Shown: positions 8,511 through 16,466, counted from the stretch's first letter. The stretch is 64,000 nt of DNA from Holophagales bacterium (GCA_009836625.1 VXVC01000004.1:186001-250000); one strand, 5' to 3'. Notes: generated by a model not told the origin, from the letters alone. Translations and numbers: made by a program.

Positions 8511-9281
8511 ATGACAGACGTGCGATCGGTTCGTTCAATGCTGATGGCTACGGTGCGGATGGGGGCGGCCGCGTTGTTGGCCGTCTTCGTGTCTTTGGCG
8601 ACGGGAGAGCCCGCGGAGGCTCAGCGAGGAGGCACGCCGTCGCTGGACCTCAGCGGGGAGTGGATCCTCAACGAAGAGCTGAGCGACGACCCGCGGCAGG
8701 CGATGCGCCGGCTGAGGATTGCGCGCGGAGGCGCTGCTGATGGCGGCGTCGGTGGTCGTGGCGGTGCCGGTCGTCGCGGCGGCGGTGGCGCGGTTGGCGG
8801 TGGTGCCGGCGGCGCCGGTCGTGGTGGTGCCGGCGGCGCCGGTCGTGGTGGTGCTGGCGGCGCCGGAGGCGTTGGGGCCGCCGGAGGCGGAGGCGGCGGA
8901 CAGGGTGCTCCCGGTCTCGGGGGTCCCGGTGGCGGTCGGGGAGGTCCGCCGGGGATCGGCCGCGGCGCCAACGTCGGTGCGGACGCGCTCGACATCCGCA
9001 TGCTGGACGGCGGCGTTCAGATCACGGACTCTCGTGGGGTGTCCCTCGTTCTGAAGACGGATCGCGAGTGGTACGAGGTGGGCGAGCGGCGGGAGATCCA
9101 GGCCTTCTGGAAGAAGGCGAAGCCGGTGACCAGGAACCGGGGACGCGGCGAGGCGCTCTTCATTCAGGAGTACAGCATCAACAAGAAGGGCCAGCTGGTC
9201 GTCCTGAACCAGATCCAGTTCGGCGGCGATGCGGGCACCGCCTCCTACAAGCGGTTCTACGACCGCAGGGCGAGCGGCTAA
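8511..9281 (+). CDS. Secreted glycine-rich protein of unknown function
   Basis: The 256-residue product has a signal peptide (cleavage near 'AEAQ') and the motif 'LDLSGEWILNEELSDDP', which recurs in secreted lipocalin-like proteins of Acidobacteriota. Residues of about 75-155 are an almost pure Gly/Ala/Arg tract encoded by imperfect tandem repeats. A C-terminal beta-rich part follows ('LDIRMLDGGVQITDSRG', 'QEYSINKKGQLVVLNQ'). A good Shine-Dalgarno sequence (AGGAGG) stands 7 bases before the ATG at 8511, and a TAGACT hexamer at 8475-8480 can serve as the -10 element. No enzymatic residues are recognisable. The gene is convergent with an acyl-CoA dehydrogenase gene across a hairpin-rich gap. 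Confidence 0.75.
   Translation: MTDVRSVRSMLMATVRMGAAALLAVFVSLATGEPAEAQRGGTPSLDLSGEWILNEELSDDPRQAMRRLRIARGGAADGGVGGRGGAGRRGGGGAVGGGAGGAGRGGAGGAGRGGAGGAGGVGAAGGGGGGQGAPGLGGPGGGRGGPPGIGRGANVGADALDIRMLDGGVQITDSRGVSLVLKTDREWYEVGERREIQAFWKKAKPVTRNRGRGEALFIQEYSINKKGQLVVLNQIQFGGDAGTASYKRFYDRRASG
8808..8879 (+). repeat. Tandem 24-base repeats encoding Gly/Ala/Arg
   Basis: Two adjacent 24-base units (8808-8831 and 8832-8855) differ at one base only and encode G-G-A-G-R-G-G-A; a third, more degenerate unit follows (8856-8879). They lie inside the glycine-rich gene and keep the frame, so copy-number changes would alter only the length of the flexible tract. Confidence 0.85.
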
Positions 9282-9293
9282 TCTGCCGCGTTC

Positions 9294-9356
9294 GCGGGTC
9301 ATCTGACCCGCTGCCGGCGTAGCCGGCGAGGAGGTTGCGCCGGCCGTCAGGCCGGC
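9294..9356. terminator. Hairpin cluster between convergent genes (probable bidirectional terminator)
   Basis: Three inverted repeats stand in a row: an 8-bp stem at 9294-9301/9304-9311, a GCCGGC/GCCGGC stem at 9313-9318/9322-9327, and a 7-bp stem at 9339-9345/9350-9356. A competing pairing (9322-9328 with 9338-9344) is also possible. There are no U-tracts. The position between two convergent genes fits a terminator, but the function is inferred. Confidence 0.5.
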
Positions 9357-9361
9357 TCCAT

Positions 9362-10591
9362 TCAGTTGGTGCCGGTCGGGATGTCGCTGAAGGCCCGGTC
9401 GCGGTCCACCCGGATCTCGCCGGGCAGGGTGAGGACCCGCTCGGCGATGATGTTGCGCAGGATCTCGTCGGTGCCGGCGGCGATCCGCATGCCCGGCGCT
9501 GCCAGGTAGGCGTAGTGGAACATGCCAGCCGAGGGGGCGTCCTCGCGCCCGCTGACGGCGCCCGCGGAATCGAGCAGGTCGGCGGCGAACGAGGCGATGT
9601 CCTGGCGGGCGCTGGCGGTGATCACCTTGCAGATCGAGTTCTCGGGCCCCGGCTGCTTGCCCTGCGAAATGGCGGTCAGGGTGCGCATGAAGGTCAGCTC
9701 GACGCCGCGGCACTGGACGTACCAGTCGGCGATTCGCTCGCGCACCGAACTCTGGTTCGCCGCCGGTTCGCCGTCGATCTCGAGTTCGGAGGCGAGGCGA
9801 AGAGCATCGCTCCAGTCCGGTGTCATCTGGTAGCGGCCGTGGCGCTCGTTCATCAGCGTGGTGATCGCCACCTGCCAGCCGGCGCCGACCTCGCCGAGGC
9901 GGTTGTGATCGGGGATCCGGACGTTCTGCAGGAAGACCTCGTTGAACTCGGAGGTGCCCGGGATCTGCCGGATCGGCCGTGGGTCGATGCCCGGAGATTT
10001 CATGTCGACGACGAAGAAGGTCAGCCCCTTGTGCTTGGGTACGCTGGGATCGTGCCGTGTGACCAGGATGCCCCAATCGGCGTAGTGGGCGCCCGAGTTC
10101 CAGACCTTCTGGCCGTTGACCACCCACTCGTCGCCGTCGCGCTCGGCGCGGGTCCGGAGCCCGGCCAGGTCCGAACCTGCTCCGGGTTCGGAGAAGAGCT
10201 GGCACCAGACCTCCTCGCCGCTGGCCAATTTCGGCAGGTAGCGGCGCTTCTGCTCTTCCGTGCCGTGGGCCATGATCGCCGGCGCGCAGGTGCCGTGACC
10301 GATGCCGAGGTAGCCCTCCGGCACGTCGAATTTCGCCTCTTCCTGGGCCCAGATCACGCCCTCCATGAAGGTGGCGCCGCGGCCGCCGTGTTCCTTCGGC
10401 CAGGTGATGCAGGCCCAGCCGTCGTCGTACTTTTTCTGCTGCCAACCCTTCATCGCGGCCAGGCCTTCCTGCTCGGGCAGGCCGTCGAACCGCGATGTGC
10501 CGCCGGGCGGCAGAGGTTCGGCGTTCGCTTCGAGCCAGGCGCGCGCCTCGGCGCGGAAGGTGGCTTCCTGCGGTGAGTCCTGAAAGTCCAT
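9362..10591 (-). CDS. Acyl-CoA dehydrogenase (FadE type)
   Basis: The 409-residue flavoprotein oxidises an acyl-CoA to the enoyl-CoA. The start is the ATG at 10591 ('MDFQDSPQEATFRAEARAW'), where the family begins. Visible motifs are 'CQLFSEPGAGSDLAGLRTRAERDGDEWVVNGQKVW' (FAD and substrate loop) and the C-terminal 'AAGTDEILRNIIAERVL'. In that last motif the position of the catalytic Glu of medium-chain enzymes ('YEGT') is Ala, as in many actinobacterial FadE proteins that act on sterol or branched substrates. It follows the CoA-transferase gene by 76 bases on the same strand, suggesting that one activates the acid that the other oxidises. Confidence 0.92.
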   Translation of the reverse strand: MDFQDSPQEATFRAEARAWLEANAEPLPPGGTSRFDGLPEQEGLAAMKGWQQKKYDDGWACITWPKEHGGRGATFMEGVIWAQEEAKFDVPEGYLGIGHGTCAPAIMAHGTEEQKRRYLPKLASGEEVWCQLFSEPGAGSDLAGLRTRAERDGDEWVVNGQKVWNSGAHYADWGILVTRHDPSVPKHKGLTFFVVDMKSPGIDPRPIRQIPGTSEFNEVFLQNVRIPDHNRLGEVGAGWQVAITTLMNERHGRYQMTPDWSDALRLASELEIDGEPAANQSSVRERIADWYVQCRGVELTFMRTLTAISQGKQPGPENSICKVITASARQDIASFAADLLDSAGAVSGREDAPSAGMFHYAYLAAPGMRIAAGTDEILRNIIAERVLTLPGEIRVDRDRAFSDIPTGTN

Positions 10592-10667
10592 GGCTCGTCT
10601 CCTGGGCAACTGGGCGGTATGGGCTAGAGGGCTGAGCGGGAGATTGTATGCGGGATCGCCGGACGGT

Positions 10668-11876
10668 TCAGAGCCGGCCCGAGATGACTCCCCGATCGGC
10701 CAGGTCGGCGATTTCCGAGGTGTCGAGGCCGAGTTCGCGCAGGAGGTCGCCGGTGTGTTCGCCGAGTTCCGGCGCCGGTTGCGGTTGCGCCTTGTCCTCT
10801 CCCTCGATGAACACGGGGCTGTCGACGGTGCGCAGGCGCCCATACTCGGGGTGGTCCAGGTCACGGAACATGCCGATGGCCTCCAACTGCTCGTCCTTGG
10901 CTATGTCGTCGAGGTTCGAGACCAGGCTGTAGGGAATCTCGTGGCGAGTGAAGCGTTCGCCCCAGTCCTCGAAGTCTCGCCGCGCGAACTCCGCGTCGAG
11001 CAGGGCGACGAACTCCGGCATGTTCGCAATCCGTTCCGGCGTCGTGCAGAAGCGCTCGTCGTCGATCAGATCGTCGCGGCCGAGAGCGAGGCAGAAGCGC
11101 TCCCAGTCCCGATCCTGTTCGACGATGCTCAGCTTGACCAGGCGGTCGTCGCGGGTGCGGTAGTAGAGCTGCCCGAAGTTCATCGTGTGTTCCCGGGGAC
11201 GCTTCTGGTGGAACTCCGCGCCGACCAGCTTTGCCTGGATGGCGCAGGCGTTGGCCCATGCCCCGGCCGCGAGCAACGAAGTCGTGACGTAGGAGCCGAC
11301 GCCGGTGCGATCCCGCTTCATCAGACCGAGGAGGACGGCAGAGAACAGGGTCACGCCGGTGGGGTGATCGCCGGTGCCGCAGCCGAGCGGTCCGAGATGG
11401 CCCTCCACCGGGAAGAAGGTGGAAACGAGCCCCGACCGGGTCCAGTAGCAGACCTGGTCATAGCCCGGCTTTTCGGCTTCCGGCCCGGTGTGGCCGTAGC
11501 CGGTGCCATGGGCGAACACGAGGCGCGGATTGACCTTCCGCAGCCGCTCCCAGTTCATGCCGAGCGCGTCGAGCACGGAGTTGTGGCAGTTCGTCAGGAA
11601 GACGTCGGCGGTCTCGATCAACCGGTGCGCGACGGCCTGGCCGCTCTCCTGCTTGAGGTCGATCACGACGCTCTTCTTGTTCCGGTCATCGAGCAGGAAG
11701 CAATAGGGGATCTCCGAATCCGGCATCCCGGGCAGGTCCTGGAAGTACCTGTAGATGTCGCCCCGGCCGGGCGCCTCGACTTTGATCACCTCGGCTCCGA
11801 AGTCCGTGAGGATCGCGCAGGCCGACGGCGCCATCACGATCGTCGCGAGTTCGACGACGCGGATTCCGTCCAGCAA
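10668..11876 (-). CDS. Class III CoA-transferase (CaiB/BaiF family)
   Basis: This 402-residue protein moves CoA between carboxylic acids. The N-terminus 'LDGIRVVELATIVMAPSACAILTDFGAEVIKVEAPGRGD' is typical of the family, and 'GCGTGDHPTGVTLFSAVLLGL' contains the Asp that forms the acyl-enzyme anhydride. The first usable start is a TTG at 11876; the frame is open for about 30 codons upstream without ATG, GTG or TTG, so the true start is a little uncertain. It lies upstream of, and on the same strand as, an acyl-CoA dehydrogenase gene and is divergent from the small gene at 12032. The natural acid substrate is unknown. Confidence 0.88.
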   Translation of the reverse strand: MLDGIRVVELATIVMAPSACAILTDFGAEVIKVEAPGRGDIYRYFQDLPGMPDSEIPYCFLLDDRNKKSVVIDLKQESGQAVAHRLIETADVFLTNCHNSVLDALGMNWERLRKVNPRLVFAHGTGYGHTGPEAEKPGYDQVCYWTRSGLVSTFFPVEGHLGPLGCGTGDHPTGVTLFSAVLLGLMKRDRTGVGSYVTTSLLAAGAWANACAIQAKLVGAEFHQKRPREHTMNFGQLYYRTRDDRLVKLSIVEQDRDWERFCLALGRDDLIDDERFCTTPERIANMPEFVALLDAEFARRDFEDWGERFTRHEIPYSLVSNLDDIAKDEQLEAIGMFRDLDHPEYGRLRTVDSPVFIEGEDKAQPQPAPELGEHTGDLLRELGLDTSEIADLADRGVISGRL

Positions 11877-11992
11877 CGCCGCCTCGGTCGCGGCACTGGA
11901 AGTCGTGGCGTCGGCGGCGCCGACGTCGGGAGGAAGAAGCTGGTCAGACAGGGCGGCGGCGATTGTGACATAGCGCCTGGGAACCCTGAAGT

Positions 11993-12009
11993 GCGGGATA
12001 CGATCCCGC
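11993..12009. promoter_or_regulatory. Perfect 7-bp inverted repeat in a divergent promoter region
   Basis: GCGGGAT-ACG-ATCCCGC lies between the minus-strand CoA-transferase gene and the plus-strand gene at 12032. It contains TACGAT (11999-12004), a -10-like hexamer 27 bases before the ATG, so a regulator binding here would block that start. This is an operator candidate by position and symmetry only. Confidence 0.45.
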
Positions 12010-12031
12010 GGATGTTCGGGTGGGAGCCAGC

Positions 12032-12376
12032 ATGACCGGAGTCCGGCTGGCCAAGCCCTGGCTGGACCTGGACGAGGCCGTCATCGCCGCTCTGCCAGGC
12101 CAGTTGGGCGTCTACGAGATCGCGGACGCGAAGGGAGCCACCCTGGAACTGGGTTTCGCCGGAGGCCGCTCCCGCTTCGGGTTGCGTAGCGCGATCGCGG
12201 AGGCGGCGGCGAAGCACCAAGCGGCCGCCAGGTTCCGCTACGAGGTGACGATGCAGTACTGGAGCCGCTTCGAGGAACTGCTCGCGGTGTACCTCGCCGA
12301 CCACGGCGAGTTGCCGCCCGGGAACGCGGACCGGGGAGACCGTCGAGTAGGCCGCATCGCCGCCACGGGGGGATGA
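12032..12376 (+). CDS. Small protein resembling DUF7508/GIY-YIG-like domains
   Basis: The 114-residue product starts at the ATG at 12032 behind a weak GGGAG. '[29 protein letters not shown]' resembles the N-terminal half of small GIY-YIG-like proteins (known mainly as DUF7508 in haloarchaea), in which 'GVYEI' stands for the GIY strand. The later 'FRYEVTMQYWSRFEELLAVYLADHGELP' fits the family's C-terminal helix. The catalytic Arg/Glu of GIY-YIG nucleases is not evident, so nuclease activity should not be assumed. It precedes the acyl-CoA dehydrogenase gene by 4 bases and is probably first in that operon. Confidence 0.6.
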   Translation: MTGVRLAKPWLDLDEAVIAALPGQLGVYEIADAKGATLELGFAGGRSRFGLRSAIAEAAAKHQAAARFRYEVTMQYWSRFEELLAVYLADHGELPPGNADRGDRRVGRIAATGG

Positions 12377-12380
12377 GTCC

Positions 12381-13547
12381 ATGGACTTCGAACTCAGTCC
12401 CGAACAGAAGCTGATCCTGGAGACGGTACGCCGCTTCGTGCGCGAGGAGATCGAGCCGCTCGAGGCGGACCTCGACCCGGACGCGAGCGAACTGCCGCCG
12501 CACCATCGCGAGCGTCTCGTCGCGATGACGAAGGAACTCGGCTTCTACGGCCTGGACATTCCGGAGGAGTACGGCGGACCGGGCATCGACCTGGTCACCA
12601 GGACCCTGATGGCGTTCGAGATGGCCCAGCACCGGGCCGGCCTCTACGCCCCCTGTTACGGCGTCTTCGGTGGCGCCGGCCTGGCCCAGTTGTACGAGGC
12701 GGACGACGGCCAGAAGGAGCGCTACCTCTATCCGGTGCTGCGGGGCGAGAAGCGCGGGTTCTTTGCCCTCACCGAGCCCTCGGGCGGCAGCGATCCGGCC
12801 CGGGCCATCCGCACGACTGCGGTTCGCGACGGCGACGACTGGATTCTCGATGGTGAGAAGACGTTCATCAGCGGTGCCGACAAGGCGGACTTCGGCATCG
12901 TCTTCGCGCGCACCGACCCGGAACTCGGCCGCAAGGGGATCACCTGCTTCCTGGTCGACACGGACATGCCGGGCTTTCGAGTGCGGCGCATCGTCCACAC
13001 CCTGCGTTCCACCCACTACGCCGCGGAGCTCGAGTTCAACCGGGTCCGCGTGCCGGGTCGCAACGTCCTTGGCGAGGTCAACCAGGGCTTCGCCATCGCC
13101 AACGATCGTCTGAGTCGCAACCGGATCCCGTACGCGGCCGGCTGCGTCGGCGTCGCGCTCAAGGCCCAGGAGATGGCGATCGCCTACGCGAAGACGAGAA
13201 AGACGTTCGGCGACTACCTCTCGACCCGGCAGGCGGTGCAGTGGATGATCGTCGACAACGAGATCGACCTGCGCACGGCCCGGGCGCTGACCCTGGAGGC
13301 AGCGGCCCGTGCCGATGCCGGCAAGCCGTTCCGCACGGAGGCTGCGATCTGCAAGCTGGTGGCGAGCGAGGGCGCCAGTCGCGTCGTCGACCGGGCGATG
13401 CAGATCCATGGTGGCTACGGGATGACGAAAGACCTGCCGCTCGAACGCTGGTATCGCGAACTGCGCATCCGCCGAGTGGGTGAGGGGCCGAACGAGATCC
13501 AGCGTCTGATCGTCGCGCGTGACGTGATCGGCGGTTCGTTTCATTGA
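12381..13547 (+). CDS. Acyl-CoA dehydrogenase
   Basis: The 388-residue protein has the standard acyl-CoA dehydrogenase plan: an N-terminal helical domain ('MDFELSPEQKLILETVRRFVREEI'), the FAD loop 'FFALTEPSGGSDPARAIRTTA', and 'MQIHGGYGMTKDLPLERWYR'. The C-terminal 'VGEGPNEIQRLIVAR' keeps the Glu in the position of the catalytic base. It is second in a tightly packed set: the small gene ends 4 bases before it and the CoA-transferase start (TTG) overlaps its stop. Together they suggest activation and desaturation of one carboxylic acid. Confidence 0.93.
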   Translation: MDFELSPEQKLILETVRRFVREEIEPLEADLDPDASELPPHHRERLVAMTKELGFYGLDIPEEYGGPGIDLVTRTLMAFEMAQHRAGLYAPCYGVFGGAGLAQLYEADDGQKERYLYPVLRGEKRGFFALTEPSGGSDPARAIRTTAVRDGDDWILDGEKTFISGADKADFGIVFARTDPELGRKGITCFLVDTDMPGFRVRRIVHTLRSTHYAAELEFNRVRVPGRNVLGEVNQGFAIANDRLSRNRIPYAAGCVGVALKAQEMAIAYAKTRKTFGDYLSTRQAVQWMIVDNEIDLRTARALTLEAAARADAGKPFRTEAAICKLVASEGASRVVDRAMQIHGGYGMTKDLPLERWYRELRIRRVGEGPNEIQRLIVARDVIGGSFH

Positions 13548-14719
13548 AGGCGCCCAGACCTCTCGCCGGGGTTCGGGTGCTCGACCTGGGTCAGGTCTAC
13601 CAGGGCCCGTACGCCGGCTTCCTGCTCGCTCAGGCCGGGGCGGACGTCGTCAAGGTCGAGCCGCCGCGCGGCGAGCCGCTGCGCCGTCGCGAGGCCCATG
13701 GCGGGCCGCCCTCCTTTCCGCTCGCCTTTCTGAACACGAACAAGCGGTCGGCGACCTGCGATCTGAAGGAGGAGGAAGGGCGAGACCTGCTGCGCGGGCT
13801 CGCCGGAGTCGCGGACGTGCTGATCGAGAACTTCGCGCCCGGGGTGATGGACCGTCTGGGGGTCGGCTGGAAGGCGCTGCGGGAGCTGAACCCGCGGTTG
13901 ATCTACGCCTCGGGCACCGCCTATGGACTGAGCGGCCCGGATTCCGAGCGGCTCGGGATGGACATCACGGTGCAGGCGTGGTCCGGCGTGATGAGCATCA
14001 CCGGCGAAATCGGAGGCGAGCCGCTCAAGGCGGGGCCGGCGTTCATCGACTTTCTGGGCGGAACGCACCTGTACGGCGGCATCGTCAGCGCGCTCTACGA
14101 ACGGGAGCGGACGGGTACGGGTCGTCTGGTCGAGGTGGCGATGCAGGAGGCGGCCTATCCGACCCTGCTCTCACAGCTCGGACTGATGCACCACGATGGG
14201 AAGTCGCCTGGACGGGCCGGCAACCGGCACGGCCGCGTCTCGCCCTACAGCGTGTATCCCTGCCGTGACGGCCACGTTGCCGTCATCTGCATCACCGAGC
14301 GGCACTGGCGGAACCTGCTCCGGGCGATGGGAAGGGAGGACCTGATCTCCGATCCCCGGTTCCGGAACAACGAGGCCCGCGTCGCCCATCGGGAAGAGAC
14401 GGAGGCGCTGGTCGCGGCGTGGACCACCGGCCTTACCCGGGCGGAGGTCGACGAGGCGGTGCGTACGCACCGCGTACCGTCCGCGCCGGTCCGGGACCTG
14501 GCCGAGGTCAACGCGGATCGGCATCTCCGGGAGCGCGGCTTCTTCGAAGCCGTCGATCATCCGGGCCTGGGCGAGATCAGCTTGCCTGCCAGCGCCGTCC
14601 GTTTCGACGGACGGCCGTCCGGTCCGCTCGAGCCGATTCCAGCCCTGGGAGAGAACACGGAAGAGGTGATCAGCGAGTGGCTGGGCGTCGGTCCGGCCGG
14701 GGAGGGGAGCGATCGATGA
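13544..14719 (+). CDS. Class III CoA-transferase (CaiB/BaiF family)
   Basis: The 391-residue protein starts with a TTG whose last two bases are part of the TGA of the dehydrogenase gene, so translation is coupled. The family N-terminus is 'LAGVRVLDLGQVYQGPYAGFLLAQAGADVVKVEPPRGEPLR'. The catalytic Asp lies in 'GPAFIDFLGGTHLYGGIVSALYERERTG'. 'YSVYPCRDGHVAVICI' and the C-terminal 'LGENTEEVISEWLG' complete the fold. Its end overlaps the next start as ATGA. It likely activates the acid that the upstream dehydrogenase uses, or exchanges CoA with the product of the enolase-superfamily enzyme downstream. Confidence 0.92.
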   Translation: MKAPRPLAGVRVLDLGQVYQGPYAGFLLAQAGADVVKVEPPRGEPLRRREAHGGPPSFPLAFLNTNKRSATCDLKEEEGRDLLRGLAGVADVLIENFAPGVMDRLGVGWKALRELNPRLIYASGTAYGLSGPDSERLGMDITVQAWSGVMSITGEIGGEPLKAGPAFIDFLGGTHLYGGIVSALYERERTGTGRLVEVAMQEAAYPTLLSQLGLMHHDGKSPGRAGNRHGRVSPYSVYPCRDGHVAVICITERHWRNLLRAMGREDLISDPRFRNNEARVAHREETEALVAAWTTGLTRAEVDEAVRTHRVPSAPVRDLAEVNADRHLRERGFFEAVDHPGLGEISLPASAVRFDGRPSGPLEPIPALGENTEEVISEWLGVGPAGEGSDR

Positions 14720-15882
14720 AGGTCAGGAACATCGAGACCCGGCATTGCGACGCCGGCTGGCGGAACTATCACTTCGTCAAGCTGACGACAGAGGACGGCG
14801 TCGTCGGCTGGAGCGAGTACGACGAGCACCAGGGCGCGGTCGGCGTGACCACCGTGATCGAGCAGCTCGCGGAGCGGGTCGTGGGCTCCCGGGTCCAGGA
14901 CGTGGAACGGATCTACCAGCGGCTCCTGGTCCGGGCCCGGCAGTCGATGTCCGGGGTGATGGCGATGGGCATCGGAGCGATCGAGAACGCGGTGCTCGAC
15001 GCCTGGGCCAGGTCCCTGGGCGTCCCCTGCTGCGACCTGCTCGGCGGTCGGGTGCGGGACCGGGTACCGGTGTACTGGTCGCACTGCGGAACCTGGCGGA
15101 TCGGCCTGCCTCAGTACTACGGCAACGCGATCACCGACATCGAGGGCGTGGTCGCCCTCGGCGCCGAAGTCCGGGATCGCGGATTCAGGGCGCTCAAGAC
15201 GAACATCTTCGACTACTCGAGCGGCGCGCCCCGCGGCTGGGCGCCCGGCTTCGGCCGGCCCTACGAGCCGGGTCAGAACGTGGAGCGCCGGACGATCCGG
15301 GAACTCCGGCGTCACCTCGAAGCGTTGCGCGAGGGCGCCGGCGAGGACGTCGACATCCTGCTCGACCTGAACTTCAACGCGAAGATCGAGGGTTACTGCC
15401 GGATCGTGCGGGCGCTCGTCGACCTGGATCTCTTCTGGATCGAGATCGACACCCCCTCGGCGGAAGGTCTGGCCACCGTGCGGCGGTGCAGCCCGCACCC
15501 GATCAGCTCCTGCGAGACCCTGATCACGCCCGCTGCCTTCCTGCCCTTCCTGCGCAACCAGGCGGTGGACGTGGCGATCATCGACGCGGTGTGGAACGGC
15601 GTCTGGCAGTCGATGAAGATCGCCGCCCTGGCCAACGCCCACGAGGTGAACGTGGCGCCGCACAACTACTACGGCCACCTCGCGACGATGATGAACGCCC
15701 ACATGAGCGCCGCGGTGCCCAACCTGCGGATCATGGAGACGGACATCGACCGGCTGCCCTGGGACGGCGAGATCTTCACGGTCGAGCCGGAGTTCGAGGA
15801 CGGCTGCCTGATCGTGCCGGACACTCCCGGTTGGGGCACGGAGCCGGACGAGGAGGGACTGAGGGCCCATCCGCCGCGCTGA
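14716..15882 (+). CDS. Mandelate racemase/muconate lactonizing enzyme family protein (enolase superfamily)
   Basis: The 388-residue protein has the N-terminal capping domain ('MKVRNIETRHCDAGWRNYHFVKLTTEDG') and a TIM barrel. The three metal ligands are visible: Asp in 'LDLNFN', Glu in 'FWIEID' and Glu in 'SSCETLI'. A Lys in 'GFRALKTNIFDYS' and a His in 'VNVAPHNYYGHL' are the expected acid/base residues of the mandelate racemase subgroup, so it probably removes a proton next to a carboxylate (dehydratase or racemase of an acid sugar or hydroxy acid). The ATG overlaps the CoA-transferase stop by four bases (ATGA), placing it in an acyl-CoA operon, which is unusual for acid-sugar dehydratases. 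Confidence 0.88.
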   Translation: MKVRNIETRHCDAGWRNYHFVKLTTEDGVVGWSEYDEHQGAVGVTTVIEQLAERVVGSRVQDVERIYQRLLVRARQSMSGVMAMGIGAIENAVLDAWARSLGVPCCDLLGGRVRDRVPVYWSHCGTWRIGLPQYYGNAITDIEGVVALGAEVRDRGFRALKTNIFDYSSGAPRGWAPGFGRPYEPGQNVERRTIRELRRHLEALREGAGEDVDILLDLNFNAKIEGYCRIVRALVDLDLFWIEIDTPSAEGLATVRRCSPHPISSCETLITPAAFLPFLRNQAVDVAIIDAVWNGVWQSMKIAALANAHEVNVAPHNYYGHLATMMNAHMSAAVPNLRIMETDIDRLPWDGEIFTVEPEFEDGCLIVPDTPGWGTEPDEEGLRAHPPR

Positions 15883-15903
15883 CGTCCGCTCCTCCGCCGG
15901 CGC

Positions 15904-15909
15904 TAACAT
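15904..15909 (+). promoter_or_regulatory. -10-like hexamer TAACAT for a probable leaderless start
   Basis: TAACAT ends 7 bases before the GTG at 15917, which would put the transcript start at or next to the start codon. No Shine-Dalgarno sequence is present in the gap. Confidence 0.45.
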
Positions 15910-15916
15910 CCGCGCC

Positions 15917-16441
15917 GTGGACTCCGCCCTCCGCTACAGCGACGCGCTGATCGCCGGCATCCTCCGCCGGGTGCGCACGATCGCCATGGTGGGCGCGTCG
16001 CCGAACTGGAAGCGGCCTTCGAACTTCGCGATGAAGTACTTGCAGGAGAAGGGCTACCGGGTGATTCCGGTGAATCCGCGGGCGGCGGCGGCGGGAGTGT
16101 CGATCCTGGGCGAGAGGGCCTGCGCCTCCCTGGCGGAGGTGCCGGCGCCGGTCGAGATGGTCGACGTCTTCCGCGGCTCGGACGCGGCGTTGGAGATCAC
16201 GAGGGAGGCAATCCGGCTGCGGGTGGAGAAGGGGTTCGAGGTGGTCTGGATGCAGCTCGGCGTGCGCAATGACGAGGCCGCCGCCGAGGCGGAAGCCGCC
16301 GGGCTCACCGTGATCATGAACCGCTGCCCGAAGATCGAGTACGGCCGCCTGTGGGGTGAGCTGGGCTGGGGCGGGTTCGACCGCGGCGTGATCAGCAGCC
16401 GCTGGCCACGTTCGGCGAAGGGCGGCGAACGCGCTGGGTGA
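15917..16441 (+). CDS. CoA-binding domain protein (YccU-like)
   Basis: The 174-residue protein is a lone CoA-binding Rossmann domain as in YccU and the N-terminus of acyl-CoA synthetase (ADP-forming). 'TIAMVGASPNWKRPSNFAMKYLQEKGYRVIPVNPR' is the nucleotide-binding beta-alpha-beta unit, with 'VDVFRGSDAA' and 'VVWMQLGVRNDEAA' following and 'NRCPKIEYGRL' near the end. The start is a GTG. It stands 33 bases before the O-acetylhomoserine sulfhydrylase gene, a pairing also found in other bacteria. A role in sensing CoA or acyl-CoA status is plausible but unproven. Confidence 0.87.
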   Translation: MDSALRYSDALIAGILRRVRTIAMVGASPNWKRPSNFAMKYLQEKGYRVIPVNPRAAAAGVSILGERACASLAEVPAPVEMVDVFRGSDAALEITREAIRLRVEKGFEVVWMQLGVRNDEAAAEAEAAGLTVIMNRCPKIEYGRLWGELGWGGFDRGVISSRWPRSAKGGERAG

Positions 16442-16460
16442 CGAGCCAGCGCATGCGGCG

Positions 16461-16466
16461 TAGACT
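16461..16466 (+). promoter_or_regulatory. -10-like hexamer TAGACT before metY
   Basis: TAGACT ends 8 bases before the ATG at 16475, with no Shine-Dalgarno sequence between. The same hexamer precedes the genes at 8511, 47032 and 62165. Confidence 0.5.

Noticed and set aside
8808..8879. Tandem repeats as a CRISPR array
   Set aside because: The units are adjacent without unique spacers and code in frame for a Gly-rich tract.
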